Positions 36,307 through 47,800 of a stretch of 64,000 nt of DNA are shown one piece after another. Each line of letters starts with the position of its first letter. The first letter of the stretch is position 1. The translations under genes and the position numbers were made by a program. The stretch lies in assembly GCA_025175895.1 (NCBI GenBank), contig CM045987.1, forward strand, positions 112,891,040-112,955,039, written 5' to 3'. The notes beneath the pieces were generated by a model. That model saw nothing but the letters and a program-made list of their open reading frames with translations, was not told the DNA's origin and ran no database searches. This DNA comes from Wurfbainia villosa (lineage: Eukaryota > Streptophyta > Magnoliopsida > Zingiberales > Zingiberaceae).

Positions 36307-37198
36307 TTTTATTTTAATTTTTCAAAATATCTTAACTCCCCCTTAATCTCATGCTTATGCATGTAGAAATGCAATCTTACTCAAGGACACCCACTTTCTA
36401 AGCTTGGATTCTTTGTGATAAAAGATATAAATGCTTACTTTCGTTTTGATTGAATTGAGTTGATTAAGTCGATTAAGTTGATTGAGTTGATTAAGTCGAA
36501 TTGAATTGATTAAGTTTAGTTAAGTTTAATTAAGTTGTTAAGTTTAGTTTAGTTGTTAAGTTTAGTTAAGTTTTAGGTCATCTCACCCAAGCTAAGTTTT
36601 CAATACACGTTAATCCTATGAGTTTTGTGAAATGAAGTTTTCTTTTTATCTTAATTAATTTCAATGAATAATTTCAAAGTTTTAAACTCGCGTTAGATTC
36701 AAGATTAACTTGAGCTAATCAAGTAGGTTTTTCCAACATTGACTTCTAAGTCGTGGCGAGACATATGACCTTCTTGAATATCGGATGGACCACTTTCTAG
36801 ACAAAGTCAATGAAGGAATCAAGTACTTGATTCACTTTGGACTAAGCTTTGGTCTAACTAGTCAAAGACTTAGTGAGTTAGCTTTGGTTAGTTCTACTCG
36901 ACTTAGTGCACCAGGTTGTGGCGAGGCATATGACCTTCTTGGATATCGGATGGAACACTTCCTAAACATGCACTTTGAAGAGCTTCTCTAATTTACTATC
37001 AATTCACTTCGTCTTAGTACTAGGTTGTTCAAGTTTAAATACTTTGTTTCCTATCTAGTCTATTCTAAATTAAGCAAATAAAGTAAACTAAAACATGCAA
37101 GAATCTTATCTAACTAAGGAAACAAGCAAAGAGTTAGCTCCCCCTGCGTAGTAGCTCTGATGGGTCTTGTTTACTAAGTGAACTTGTCCTTTGGGAAT
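36307..37198 (-). other. Non-coding internal part of M
   Basis: Between the Gypsy complex and gag of M. 36430-36570 is a low-complexity run of TTGATTAAG and TTTAGTTAAG words. Two 50-bp imperfect copies beginning GTGGCGAG lie at 36753-36802 and 36918-36967, 165 bp apart. A C run (36337-36342) reads as a purine tract on the minus strand. No coding frame supported. Confidence 0.65.
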
Positions 37199-38242
37199 CT
37201 AAAATTGGTTCGGTCCAACTTGGTTGACTAAGCTAGTCTTAGGAACCCATGCTTGGATTCGACCCTTAGCATTTCTATTAAACAAGGATATGTATGATCT
37301 ATTTGTGTCCTTAGCCTTGTATCTGAGTTCGGACTTGTTGTACACAACTCGTTGAGACCCAAGCATCATCTTGAGATACTTGGAGCCCGAAGTGAACCTT
37401 TCCAACGATTCGGTGAGATCTTCTATTTGCCTTTTTAGGATCAAGTTCTCTTCCTCAAGCTTTACAACTTGAGTTGATTCTCTATCCTCAATTTGGCAAG
37501 TTGAAGTCTTCGAGTTGACTTGCTCCTTAAGTACTTGGATTTCCTTAAGAAGTGAGTCGACTCGATTCTCGAACTTGGCTAGTTTTTTACCTAAGCATGC
37601 AATAATGTTATACAATTTATCTTCTAGGGGAGATGTTACCTTGTTTGAACCTTTGGAACCGGATGTGGATCTGTGGCTTGTATCAGACTCGGACTCGAAC
37701 TCATGTCTTGATTCAACTTCGGACTCGTCATCTACCATGAGCACTACGAAGTATGCCTTTGATATTTCCACGTCTGATTCTTCCGATGATGACTTGTCCA
37801 AGGTTGCCTTAGATGTTTCTTTCCTTTTCCTTTTTCTTGGTTTGGATTTCTTTCCTTTTTTATTCGTTCCTGCCATCAAAATTATACCATCCTCGGGTTG
37901 ACTCAAGTTAGCCTGTTCATGCAATAAAATTAACTTATTCCATAATTCTTTTGAATTTTTGAACGATCCAACTCGATCTAGTTCCTCTTTTGTGAACCTG
38001 CATTGCAAGGTGTTTAACATCTTATAATCGACTTGGGCCTTTTTCTTTATATTGGAGGTTCATTTTTTGGGATCTAACAACTCTCCCGAGTTATTGACCA
38101 TAGCAATGAAACCTTTCCTAAGTATAAACCATATATCAAGATCAGTTTTTAAAAAGCACTCCATCCGCCTCTTCAAGTAACTAAAGTCCTCTCTGTTAAA
38201 GAGAGGAGGGCGGACGGTGCTAAAACCTTTTAAATGTGACAT
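37199..38242 (-). pseudogene. gag: Gag of M, one frame with a single internal TGA
   Basis: Starts ATG at 38242 (MSHLKGF), with FNREDFSYLKRRMECF matching the N-terminal Gag words of C1. TGA at 38062-38060 is the only internal stop in about 347 codons; the frame continues with KKKAQVDYKMLNTL, typical of Copia Gag. A Lys/Arg-rich segment, an acidic Ser-rich segment and a leucine-heptad coiled coil (LEEENLILKRQIEDL) follow. It ends AWVPK plus a short tail. No CCHC knuckle is present, unlike C1. Near-intactness despite many insertions in the same element is notable. Product would be a particle-forming Gag; no pol follows. Confidence 0.8.
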
Positions 38243-38458
38243 AATTTTTTATTTAAATTAATTCAATTAATTTTCAGAATTATTTCTAGATTTATTTAAT
38301 TGAAGCAAAAATGAATTGTGCAATAATAAATTTAAACTAAAGCAAGACAAATATTAAAAATCTATTCTAATGCAAAATTATTAAAATACAAAAATGCTAA
38401 AAACTAAAGAAAATTCTAATGCTCTCATTGGGGGTTGCATCAAATTCGGAGTGCCCCT

Positions 38459-38470
38459 GCTCTGATACCA
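38459..38470 (-). other. Primer binding site, M
   Basis: On the minus strand TGGTATCAGAGC, two bases from the end of the right-hand LTR. Fixes the element's orientation. Confidence 0.9.
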
Positions 38471-38472
38471 AT

Positions 38473-39775
38473 TGTAGGATCGAATTGCTCCGAGAGAGGG
38501 GTGAATCTCGGAGGTTACAAATTTTCTTTAGAAATTAAAACTTATTTTGAAATCTTTAGAAACAAGAGTGTGCAGTGGAATAAATAAAATAGAGAGACAA
38601 GCTTTTTTACTTGGTTCATAACCCTAGCCGGGTTGCTACTCCAAGACCCGTAGCTCTCTGAGAGCTATCTCGATGGGCAATCACTATAATACCCTCCAAC
38701 TCGAGATCTCTCAACTTCGGAGGGGTTCATTTTTTTACAAAAAATAAGAGATAGGTAACACTCTACATTCTCTTTGAAATTAAGTACATAAAAGAGAAAA
38801 TGAATACAAACAAGTATAACTAAAATGTACCGACACTTTTTAGGGCTATCGAATTAGGCACGGAGTGTCGGAATTACGTCTTCGTGAAGGGATGAAGCTT
38901 CTGTGGACGACGAACAATAGTAGCAACACTTGGATGTAGTAGATTAATTATATTCGGAGCTGGTCATGTATTTCTTTTATAGATTTTTTTCAGTCGACTC
39001 CACATAAGTTCGTTGATATGGTACTTCGGATCTTCCAGTCGACTAGACACTTTTAGTCGATTCCAAGTCACCCAGCTCTGCATCGAGAAGTTTGCCTTTC
39101 CAATCGACTGGACCTCCTGAGTCGGTTGAAACTCTTTCCATCTGTGCTGTTAGATCTTTGATCGATCACCAGCTAATCCTGCCAACTGGGTATCCAGTCG
39201 ACTGACCTATACCCAATTGACTAGACTTCAGTCGACTAGAATCCATTCAGTCGATTGATCCATGCAGAACGAGATTAGCACAAGCAAATAATATAAAATA
39301 TGATAATAGTAGTAATACTATTTGATCTCGACTTCTAAGTCCCACGCGGATTATTCGTCAGATCGACGCTTAGCTTTGTCCCCCTACAGAGGACTCGACC
39401 TCACCTCTCCACTCGAGGTTTACCTGTTGGTTGTCTTATTGAACTTACCATTATTGAGATCCGATCTGACCCACAAGGGCTTCCACTAGCTGTCGAGTCT
39501 ACCCGACCCAGCTGGACTTTTTATCGATTGTCTGGTCTTCTGACCCAACCGACCTTCATGCCAGATGTCCGATCCACTTGACCCATCTAGACTTCATATC
39601 TAGTGTCCGATCTTCCTGATCTATCAAGACGTCTGCCTAGTATCCGATCAACACGATCTACTAGGACTCCCTGTTAAGTCTGTATACTTAACACTCATAT
39701 CAGAACACAAGTAAATCCTAACTTTAACTTTGGTTCATACAACTAAACTAAGGAGTGATGCTCTTTGCATCAACA
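38473..39775 (-). repeat. 5' LTR of M
   Basis: On the + strand TGTAGGATCGAATT to GCATCAACA; similar throughout to 10956-12245. CAGTCGACT words at about 38990-39265 and GAGTTGCTACTCC-like U5 word near 38635. Confidence 0.88.
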
Positions 39776-39994
39776 GTGGCATCATCTCTTGGAATAACAA
39801 GAAATAGAATTGTGTACTTTGGTTCATACAACTAAACTAAGGAGTGATGCTCTCTGCATCAACAGTGGCATCATCTCTTGGAATAACAAGAAATAGAATT
39901 GTGTACTTTGGTTCATACAACTAAACTAAGGAGTGATGCTCTCTGCATCAACAGTGACATCATCTCTTGGAATAACAAGAAATAGAATTGTGTA
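39727..39994. repeat. 89-bp tandem triplication across the M/A border
   Basis: Three near-identical 89-bp units. Each joins the last ~49 bases of the M LTR (to GCATCAACA) to the first ~40 bases of the adjoining RNase H of element A. The first unit has CTCTTTGC, later ones CTCTCTGC, and the third GTGAC for GTGGC. Confidence 0.92.
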
Positions 39995-40290
39995 GTCTTG
40001 TTGACAATGAAAATTGAATATGTGCAAGAAGTATCCAAGGTTGCAAGACAAGGAGTCCTAAGCATTATCTAATGTGATACAAGCAACATTAGCTTTTTCA
40101 AAGGATCCCAAATATCATAGCAAGGGCAAACACATAACTATAAAGTATAACTTTGTGAGGGATATTGTTGCTAAAAACAAGGTGATTCTTTAAATCCTTA
40201 TATATGTTATGCTTACAGATCCTTTCACTAAGTTAATGACTAGAGAGTCATTTTATGAACATATAAAGTCTATGAAACTTCGGAGAATAT
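39776..40290 (+). pseudogene. pol: RNase H remnant of element A, right part
   Basis: Continues from 10955 with ISWNNKK and NCV. After the tandem repeat come words of the C-terminal pol end in mixed frames: DPKYHSKGKHI, KYNFVRDIVAKNKV, then DPFTKLMTRESFYEHIKSM (about 40215-40275). This is where Copia polyproteins end. Confidence 0.8.
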
Positions 40291-41567
40291 AACAATATTG
40301 TAATGACAATCACATATTGTAATTTGATTGTATGAAATGTCATAATCTATTCAATGTATGTGTTATGTTACATTCTAATAAGATCTCGGTGAGCATGTTG
40401 GCAGGTTGTGATTGGTCCTCTCACATGAACAATCATCTCTATTTGTTAAGTACGAATAGAGGTAAGACCATTGCTTAAAAGATAGCTTGTGAAGCTATAT
40501 GTATAGAGAGACATACTTGTAAGTTGGGGTCGCCTTGATATTTGTATCAAGATGAGATCATTTGTAGATTTATGATTGAAGTAAATGAACCCACCATTTA
40601 TTATACCTATTTGGAGCCAGATTAGAATTTATTTATTGAATTCTGGATTAAACATTGGAAATATCTAGATTGAAATCTATACGATATTAATTTGAGAAAA
40701 TATGCACTCTTTATTAGTAAAGAGAATAACATCGTAGTATGTAATTCATATCACATTTGCTATGACGACAATAAGGGTAGTAGGAGAATGGAACCCTGCT
40801 TCTCTACTATGTGAGTCATTTGACATTATATGTTAATCTCAACGTTTGTCCTGAGTGACTATTTAGCTGTCTACTTGAAGTTTTAATCAGAATATGCTAC
40901 TTTAGTATGTAAATCTATCGACCATGTATGATTTAGTTTATGGAACATGACTATGAAAGCGACTGATTAAAATTAATAGATTCAAACTAAAAAAGAATAT
41001 TAAATAGATTTACATCTTCAGAAGTTTATTCGTTGGTCGATCCATTTTGTTGTGTACATAAATCAATTATGAATATTGAGAATATAGAATACGCTATTGA
41101 AATAATAGTCATGGTGAGGAATTAGAGATATTCATATTGATATAAATATTTTAATCTTGATAAATAGCAAGACATAAATGTCTTTAGGATAACGGTTGTG
41201 TGTCACCCGGAGAAAGATTGTGTGTCACTTGGAGAATGACTATGTGTCACTCAGAGAATAATTGTGCACCATTAAATGAGCAACTAAGTAAGATGTAACA
41301 ACTTTCTTAGTTCTGATCGCTCAATGAGCTGCTATATAAGGTGTAATAACTTTCTTATCATGAAATGCTCAGTGAACTATTTTCTTGAGTATGAATTGAA
41401 TGTTCTATTGGTCTATGTGACCATTAATCTCTATTCAATTAGTCTTTGTGACTATTGATCTTTGTTCTTTAGTCTTAATGACTATTTAGTCTTTGTGATT
41501 GAGTACCTCTGTTTTATTAGTCTTTGTGACGATTAATTTTTGTGGCTTAACTTGGATAAGTGGGAGA
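40291..41567 (+). other. 3' non-coding region of element A
   Basis: Between pol end and 3' LTR. Contains three ~25-bp repeats of GTGTGTCAC plus GGAGAA words (41195-41270) and TAGTCTTTGTGAC repeats (41440-41530). Ends in the purine tract AAGTGGGAGA (41558-41567) typical of Copia. Confidence 0.7.
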
Positions 41568-41993
41568 TATTGGCATAGTGACCTTCAGTTGCTACACGAA
41601 GTAGTAATCATCCACAAAAAGACTTTGGTGCATGCATGTTGTGCATTTGGTTGTAAAGTGTTGAAGTTCATATAAAAAAGAAATAGGACGAGAGGTAGAG
41701 TGTGAGATCAAAGTGACGTTGCAGAAGCGTTGTCGGAGATTCTAGAGAGACCAAGGTTGTGTGTCTTGCAATTGTGAGGAGAACATCCGAGTCACAAGAA
41801 TTTAGTTTGTGGAAGAGTAAGAATGGTTTGAATACGTAATCGTTCTTTAAATGACAAGCATCAGATCGAAAGATCTTTCCTAGAAACATATCCATTTCGA
41901 AAGCTCAAGAAATCGACGAACTTATTGTAAATTTATTTTACAGTATTTATTTACGGTTCTTATAAATTCATATAAAGTATCATATAACTAACA
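41568..41993 (+). repeat. 3' LTR of element A
   Basis: TATTGGC (TG changed to TA) to ACTAACA, about 426 bp, like the 434-bp LTR of element B, which also ends ACTAACA and shares GATCGxAAGATCT and TTTACAGT words. TATA-like TATAAAA at 41671-41677. Confidence 0.75.
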
Positions 41994-42720
41994 GATAGAA
42001 AAACTCCATTATTATTGTGTATTTTTACTTTATTTATTTAATATCAACCTCCGTAGCCCATTTCAACTCTGAGTAATCCTCATTTTTGCATTGTTTTCAA
42101 TACTATTTAATTTATTGCAAATCTCAACCTTATAAAAAAAATACTCTATTAATATAGTCTAAAAATTTAAAAGGTCTTAATCTTATGTTAATTGATTCAT
42201 CAAAATCAATTTGATGGCTCAACCCACTTTAAAATAAAAAAATTAGAGCTAAATTTGAATTCTTCAAGAATAAATATCTTTTTTATTTTATGATATGGAA
42301 TTATTAAAAAAATTAATATTAAAATTACATTGTGACGATTAATGGACATGAAAATTAATATTTACAATCTATTTGGAAAGAGACGAAGGGAGGATAAATA
42401 AAAAAATTTGTAAATTTAAAAAAGAACGAATAAAAAAAAAGGAAAAATAAAATTTAATCTTTTTTATTCATGGAATTTTTTCCTTTACACTTAAAATTTA
42501 AAATTTAATTTTTTTTTCTTCGTTCATCCCATATTTTTATTAATTAATCTTCGTTCATTCCATCATCATCATGAGACGAATGAAAATTCATTAATGAAAT
42601 TGAGAAAAAGAAAAAAAAAAATATCTTTTTTTATTTAGTTATAGAATTGACGATAAAAAAACGTTTTTCCTTAAAGACGGAGGAGCTACTTGAAAATTTA
42701 ATCAATTTTTTAAAACACGG
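41994..42720. other. AT-rich intergenic stretch
   Basis: Homopolymer-rich DNA with no coding frame, no clear inverted repeats and no recognised element. It separates element A from the ARF promoter. Confidence 0.55.
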
Positions 42721-43843
42721 GCTACTTTAGGAATGTGAAAAGGTTCTCGGAGCATCCTCGGCGGGCGGTGACCGTACGGAAATAACTGCGAGCAAAGATA
42801 CTGTAGCGTTACGCCCCACGTGGAGTGGCGATGTGTACGGCTTACGGGGTGCCACACAGATGTCCCGTCACATCATGCGCTTCAGTTCGAGTGGGTCCCA
42901 CCGCTGAGCCCGATGGATAAATCGTGGGTACGGAAACTTTTTCAGTACTCCGATGGTAAATCGGAGCCACATCCCAGAGGAACGACGGCCACGGCTTCTG
43001 AGAACTTTGTGGCGCTTTAACCTGATTTATGTCTCGACTCTCGAAAAAGAATCAGTACAGAAGCGGTGGGTCCGCGGCGGATGACCAATCCAATAACAAG
43101 CAAGTTACAGTAGGAGTAGCTCCAGTCTTGCTCATGCGCGCTGCTACCATGGACGATTCCGCATGGAAAAGCTTGATGATGTCAATATTGAGTAAAGAAG
43201 ATTAATCGGAGAGTAAATAAGATGTCGTCTAATGGAGGGGTAGAAGGGGAAACTGTTTAATTCGTTAATTTAATTTATTTTTCTATTTTCGCGCGAGGGG
43301 TAATCTTGAGATAATATTGCGATCCTATTTGATGTGGATGGCATGGTCGTTCATCCGTCGTTGCCCACTCTACTCTTTTACTGCACTGGGGTTCAGAGAT
43401 TCTGCGAGGGGCTCGGGGCGAGGTGGACTCCCATCCCATGGCGACCTCGACGAGCGAGAGCTTCTCTGAGCTCGGATGAGTCATCCTCCCGACCCGTTAA
43501 GGAATGTGCGTCCTCGACGTCCCCTTCTCCGGCGCCTGCTGAAGGTCCTTGCTTTCTTCGATCACTGGTTTTATTCCGCGACGACGTTGCTTATTGGCCT
43601 CCTTCGGCGTCTGGAGTAAGTCTTCGCCTTGACTTCGTAATGCTTCCCTCGCCTAGCAGTTACTTTTAGAATTCGGGGCTGCGATCTCGTTGTTTCGGCA
43701 GTTTGAGGAGCTTTGAAACCCTAGTTTACTTCGTGATTGTTGTGCTTGGAGCCCCAAATCGTCGCATTCTTCTGCGGTCCATGAAATCGCAGCGGAGTTA
43801 TTGATTTAAGACAGTAAGTAACGACCGAAGCTTAATTTCGACC
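42721..43843 (+). promoter_or_regulatory. ARF promoter and 5' leader
   Basis: Base composition rises sharply in GC from about 42730. G-box core CACGTG at 42817-42822 and an auxin-response-type TGTCTC at 43030-43035 are visible; both are short and could be chance. The transcription start is not defined. A donor-like GTAAGT at 43616 suggests a leader intron. A short upstream ORF lies at 43438-43479. Confidence 0.5.
43438..43479 (+). CDS. Upstream ORF in the ARF leader (13 codons)
   Basis: ATGGCGACC start, 13 codons then TGA, about 365 bases before the ARF start. Upstream ORFs that limit translation are known in leaders of several ARF genes. Whether this part is in the mature leader depends on an undetermined transcription start and possible leader intron. 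Confidence 0.35.
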   Translation: MATSTSESFSELG

Positions 43844-46800
43844 ATGAGTACTTGCGAACAAGCACCGGAAGGTATTGTCTTGAAATCGCTGTTGTCTTTC
43901 GTCGTTCTTTCGTCTGCCTGCCAAAACATCTGACTGTGGTCCTCGCGGTGTTTTATTAGGGGGAGAGAAGAGATGCTTGAATTCAGAACTCTGGCATGCC
44001 TGCGCCGGACCACTCGTGTGTTTGCCGACAGCTGGTACTAGGGTTGTCTACTTTCCTCAGGGTCATAGTGAGCAGGTGAAAAATCACTTCTTTTGGACTA
44101 TTTTACAGTTTTTTTCCACTGTCTGGAAGTTGGTACTGAATACATTCTTATCGAATAACGTCTTTGATTAAGGTTGCTGCTTCTACAAACAAGGAAGTGG
44201 AGGGGCATATCCCTAACTATCCGAGCTTACCTCCTCAGTTGTTTTGCCAACTTCACAAAGTAACAATGCATGTGAGTTCTTACAGTTTAGATAGTTCGTA
44301 TTTCAAGGTGCATTTGGGGAAATGACCAGAATAATAATTGATGATTATGTACATTTTAGGCAGATGCTGAAACCGACGAAGTTTATGCACAGATGACTCT
44401 GCAACCTTTAAACCTGGTAAATGATAGGAGATATGCAGTTTTTGCCAGCCAACTTTGCTTTGTGCCAGAAATGTTGGGAATATAATTGTTCTTCTCTGCA
44501 GCAAGAACAGAAAGATGTCTATTTTCCAATCGAGATGGGTGTATCGAGCAAGCAACCAACAAATTATTTCTGCAAGACTTTAACTGTGAGTGATACTAGC
44601 ACTCATGGAGGATTTTCTGTGCCTCGTCGAGCAGCTGAGAATGTATTTCCTCCACTGGTGTGTTGTCTAGGCGCAATATGGAAGTGTTTTTGGCAACTTA
44701 TTAGAAGAACAAGAGGAATTAAATTAATCATATTGCTATTTTATTGGATCACAGGATTTCTCACAGCAGCCACCAGCTCAGGAACTTGTTGCTTGTGACC
44801 TTCATGATGTTGAGTGGAAGTTCAGGCATATCTATCGTGGTAATTAAAATGGAATTAGTATTCTTTGTTTATTTGCAGCCAAAGTAAATGAATAACTAGG
44901 CAAGATCTTGGACTTATGTTGTGTTATTAGCTTGTCAGGGTAGGAAAGTTTTCCTTCCTTTGTATACGGATTCTTCTTGCTTTGCAAATTACTGAAAAAC
45001 TGACATCATTACTTATGCAAACTTCACAGAGCCTGATTATTATTTCTGCATAATTGTGGACTCGCTTGGGGTTTCATGATCATCTCTTCCCTTAGTTGTT
45101 ACACCCAAAAAGAGGAAGAGAATATTGGTTGATTTAGACCAACGACATGATGAATTTAGACCTATGATAGGTGCCAGAGATGTGGTGAAGCCATTTGTTA
45201 AATCTGGCATAAAATGAGGCCTTCTGGAAGCTTGGAATTTAAAATGAATAAATTAAGCTATAAATTTGCCAGTCCTTCAAACTTGCTGTTATTAATGATT
45301 CTGCACTTGTGGCATTTTCTGCAATGAAACTGGAAATGATGCCAGAATAAAAATGATCTTATAGATACGAGTGGATTTAACAGTCTTGTGATCATGCAAG
45401 TACTTCAGAAGGATGTGCTATAATTTTATTTGTCCTATCTATATTCCCATTCTATACACAAATTCTTTGATATATCTCGTTCTCAATTAATATAAGACAT
45501 CTAAAGACAGTACTCTCTCGCTTTTGCTAACCCTGTAAAGTAATATGCTCTTACGTCTGTTAGAATATTTGGTTCTAACTTTACATTTTGATGCAGCATG
45601 TCCTGGTCCTCTGTAAATCAAAGACAGGCCTACCAATTAATTATAAGGCTTCCTAGGAGACCTAAAAACTTTTAAGCAGTTTGAGCATTGTTGTCTCAGG
45701 GTTGTTGGGTGACCTACATGTTGAATAAACCAACCTAAATGGGATTCTCAATGCCAAACCTTCTGATCGAAGGTTAGTCAATCTATGCCTTTTGTTGGTC
45801 AACTTAGGCCTTTTGTTGTTTGACCTAGGATTTTTGTAGGTTGACCTAGGTCTTTGTAGGTCAACCTAGATGGCAGAGCTGGAGCACCTATTTTTTTTTT
45901 TTATTTTAAAGTCAGGCCAACCTGATTAGTTGGTAGGTCGACCTAGATGGCAAAACTCAGGTGCTAGACCTTCTATGTGAAAGTAAGTTGATCTAGGCAT
46001 TTATTAGTTTGACCTAGGTAGTTAGGTCCTGTAAGGCAACTTTCTGCTTAAAAGTAGGTCAACCTATTCTTATGGTCAGTCACCCTAGGAGATAAATATT
46101 AAATTCTAATGGTTATAAATACATATTACTTTTTGTGACTATCTAAACCAAGATATATAAGCTCTTGGCTTGTCATTTGGCACAATAATGATCATGGAAA
46201 ACTCTAATCATTCTCAAAGCTCACATATTATTAATCTTATGCTGAATATATCTAAGAGGCGTGTATATCTTTTCAATCTAAGGGTTTATCCTTCTATTCT
46301 AGAACTCTCTTTGTAACTCTCCTCTTCTCATCTTTACGTTGATTACATTCTTTAGGGTGAGATTAGGGTTTATTTCTCCTTTTTGCTTTATTTGTAATCT
46401 TTAGAGACTATTAGTTTCTAAAGGCTTCTAGAGTCAATCCTTTGCTCTATTTTAGCCGCAGTATTAATTGAGAACTTATTAGATCTTCCTAATTTGTTAT
46501 CTTGTGATTTCAGGTCAACCAAAAAGGCATTTGCTTACCACGGGTTGGAGTATATTTGTTAGTGCTAAGAGACTAGTTGCTGGCGATTCTGTTCTTTTTA
46601 TCTGGTTATTTTAATTTAATCTCTGTTATTGATGAGGTTTCGGATCAAAATCCCTATATATTTTTTTTTCCAATGTGAATTATTTGCATTTTATTAGGAA
46701 TGAGAAGAACCAGCTGCTGTTGGGAATCAGGCGTGCAAATCGACCACAAACTGTGATGCCTTCATCATTCTTATCAAGTGACAGCATGCACATAGGGCTT

Positions 46801-47279
46801 CTTGCTGCTGCAGCTCATGCTGCAGCGATGAACAGTCACTTTTCTGTATTTTATAATCCAAGGTAGTAGTTACAACAGCTTGAAATTATCATTTTTTTTT
46901 CTGTTTCTTGTGTATCTGAGTGGTCATTGGATAAGTGGTTGTCGAGTTTTACTCAGGGCAAGTCCATCTGAGTTTGTGATACCGCTTTCCAAGTATGTTA
47001 AGGCTGTTTACCACACTCGTGTTTCCATTGGTATGCGATTCCGAATGCTTTTTGAGACTGAAGAATGTAGTGTTCGCAGGTGAAATTCATATCTTTGCAA
47101 TTTGTAATAAGGACCATAAGCTAATTTTGAAATCTAATCTTTGCCTGTTAATTGATTGCAATGTATTAGCAATTTTTCTAACTTAAATTTGTATTGAGTG
47201 AAGATACATGGGAACAATTACTGGCATAAGTGATTTGGATCCTGGGCGGTGGCCAAATTCCCATTGGAGGTCAGTGAAG
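43844..47279 (+). CDS. ARF8: AUXIN RESPONSE FACTOR, ARF6/ARF8 type, exons 1-10 (5' part)
   Basis: Transcription factor that binds auxin-response elements in the nucleus and, in this class, activates auxin genes. Exons: 43844-43871, 43960-44075, 44173-44271, 44360-44416, 44502-44657, 44755-44839, 46514-46604, 46698-46862, 46957-47079, 47204-47279. All have GT/AG borders and the sizes sum to 996 bases, 332 codons without a stop. LNSELWHACAGPLVCLP begins the dimerisation domain. NYFCKTLTVSDTSTHGGFSV to LLLGIRRANRPQT is the complete B3 DNA-binding domain (about residues 125-235). ASPSEFVIPLSKYVKAV to SDLDPGRW is the Auxin_resp part. KEVEGHIPNYPSLPPQL and DLHDVEWKFRHI favour ARF8 over ARF5/7/19. 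The Gln-rich middle, PB1 domain and miR167 site expected for a protein of about 800-900 residues are not in the window; the next exon (VGWDES) is not seen before 64000. Confidence 0.9.
44840..46513 (+). other. ARF intron 6, with possible decayed LTR
   Basis: 1674-bp intron, far longer than its neighbours (84-113 bp except intron 10). 45700-46090 is dense in the word AGGTCAACCTAGG and its complement, and 46114-46121 is TATAAATA. This resembles the U3/R layout of the LTRs elsewhere in the window, so an old LTR insertion is likely, but no ends or target duplication could be fixed. Confidence 0.5.
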
Positions 47280-47800
47280 GTAAATCTTATACTGTAGCTA
47301 TTGTTTACTTTGTAAAGATTATTGAGTAGTTTGCTGACTTTATTTTGTATCTTTGAGCTTACTGATCGTGAAGAATGAGCTATATCTATATGTTGTCATC
47401 TGTGCTCTCTCTTTTGATTAGTTTATGCGTGAGCTCCTGGTTTTCATCATGTTTATTTACTGCAAATTTTCTCTTTAGTGTTTTACTACTGCGTTGACTC
47501 CATTTAGGAGGATAAGGCTTGGTAGCTGTTGTTGTGGTGTCTTACTACCGCATACTAATCATTCTCTTTAAGCCTTAAGTTTCTCTAGTTTATTCTTTCA
47601 CTACATGTGAATTCTGGAGTTTTAGCTGGAGTAACTACTCCCTAGCACTTGAGATGTGAAGAATTCCTATTGGTTTTGGGTTCCACGCATCTTTTCATCT
47701 ATTATGTTTTCCTACAAAATTAAAAAAAGAAATCTTCAGATCTCTTATCTGTGATTTTATGTTATGTTGTATCTTCTAAGCAATGTATGAAATTTTGGTA
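47280..47800 (+). other. Start of ARF intron 10
   Basis: Begins with donor GTAAAT at 47280. T-rich plant intron composition, no exon-like sequence and no recognised repeat until the RTE insertion. Confidence 0.55.

Larger units (their letters stand above)
10956..39775 (-). mobile_element. Element M: gag-only Copia element (minus strand) with nested insertions
   Basis: The 5' LTR is on the right (38473-39775), with primer site 38459-38470 and gag 38242-37199, all on the minus strand. The 3' LTR is on the left (10956-12245 plus 13863-13880). The flanks are GTGGT (10951-10955) and GTGGC (39776-39780), a 5-bp target duplication with one change, inside the RNase H of element A. Without insertions the element would be about 5.9 kb. 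It has gag and several purine tracts but no pol words, so it is non-autonomous like C1. Confidence 0.87.
8798..41993 (+). mobile_element. Element A: 5'-truncated Ty1/Copia element split by element M
   Basis: Copia order integrase, reverse transcriptase, RNase H, 3' LTR on the + strand. Left half is 8798-10955, right half 39776-41993; element M lies between. Close pol similarity to element B at the window end shows what is missing: 5' LTR, gag, protease and the integrase zinc domain. The left break falls in a short match (GCATTG) shared by the 77-bp repeat and the expected element sequence, consistent with a deletion by microhomology. All reading frames carry stops or shifts. Confidence 0.85.

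Noticed and set aside
37515..37901. + strand ORF of 128 codons
   Set aside because: Antisense shadow of the M gag; its residues follow from the Ser/Asp-rich gag segment.
43334..43669. 111-codon + strand ORF ahead of the ARF
   Set aside because: It overlaps the leader, has no family motif and is likely open by GC content.
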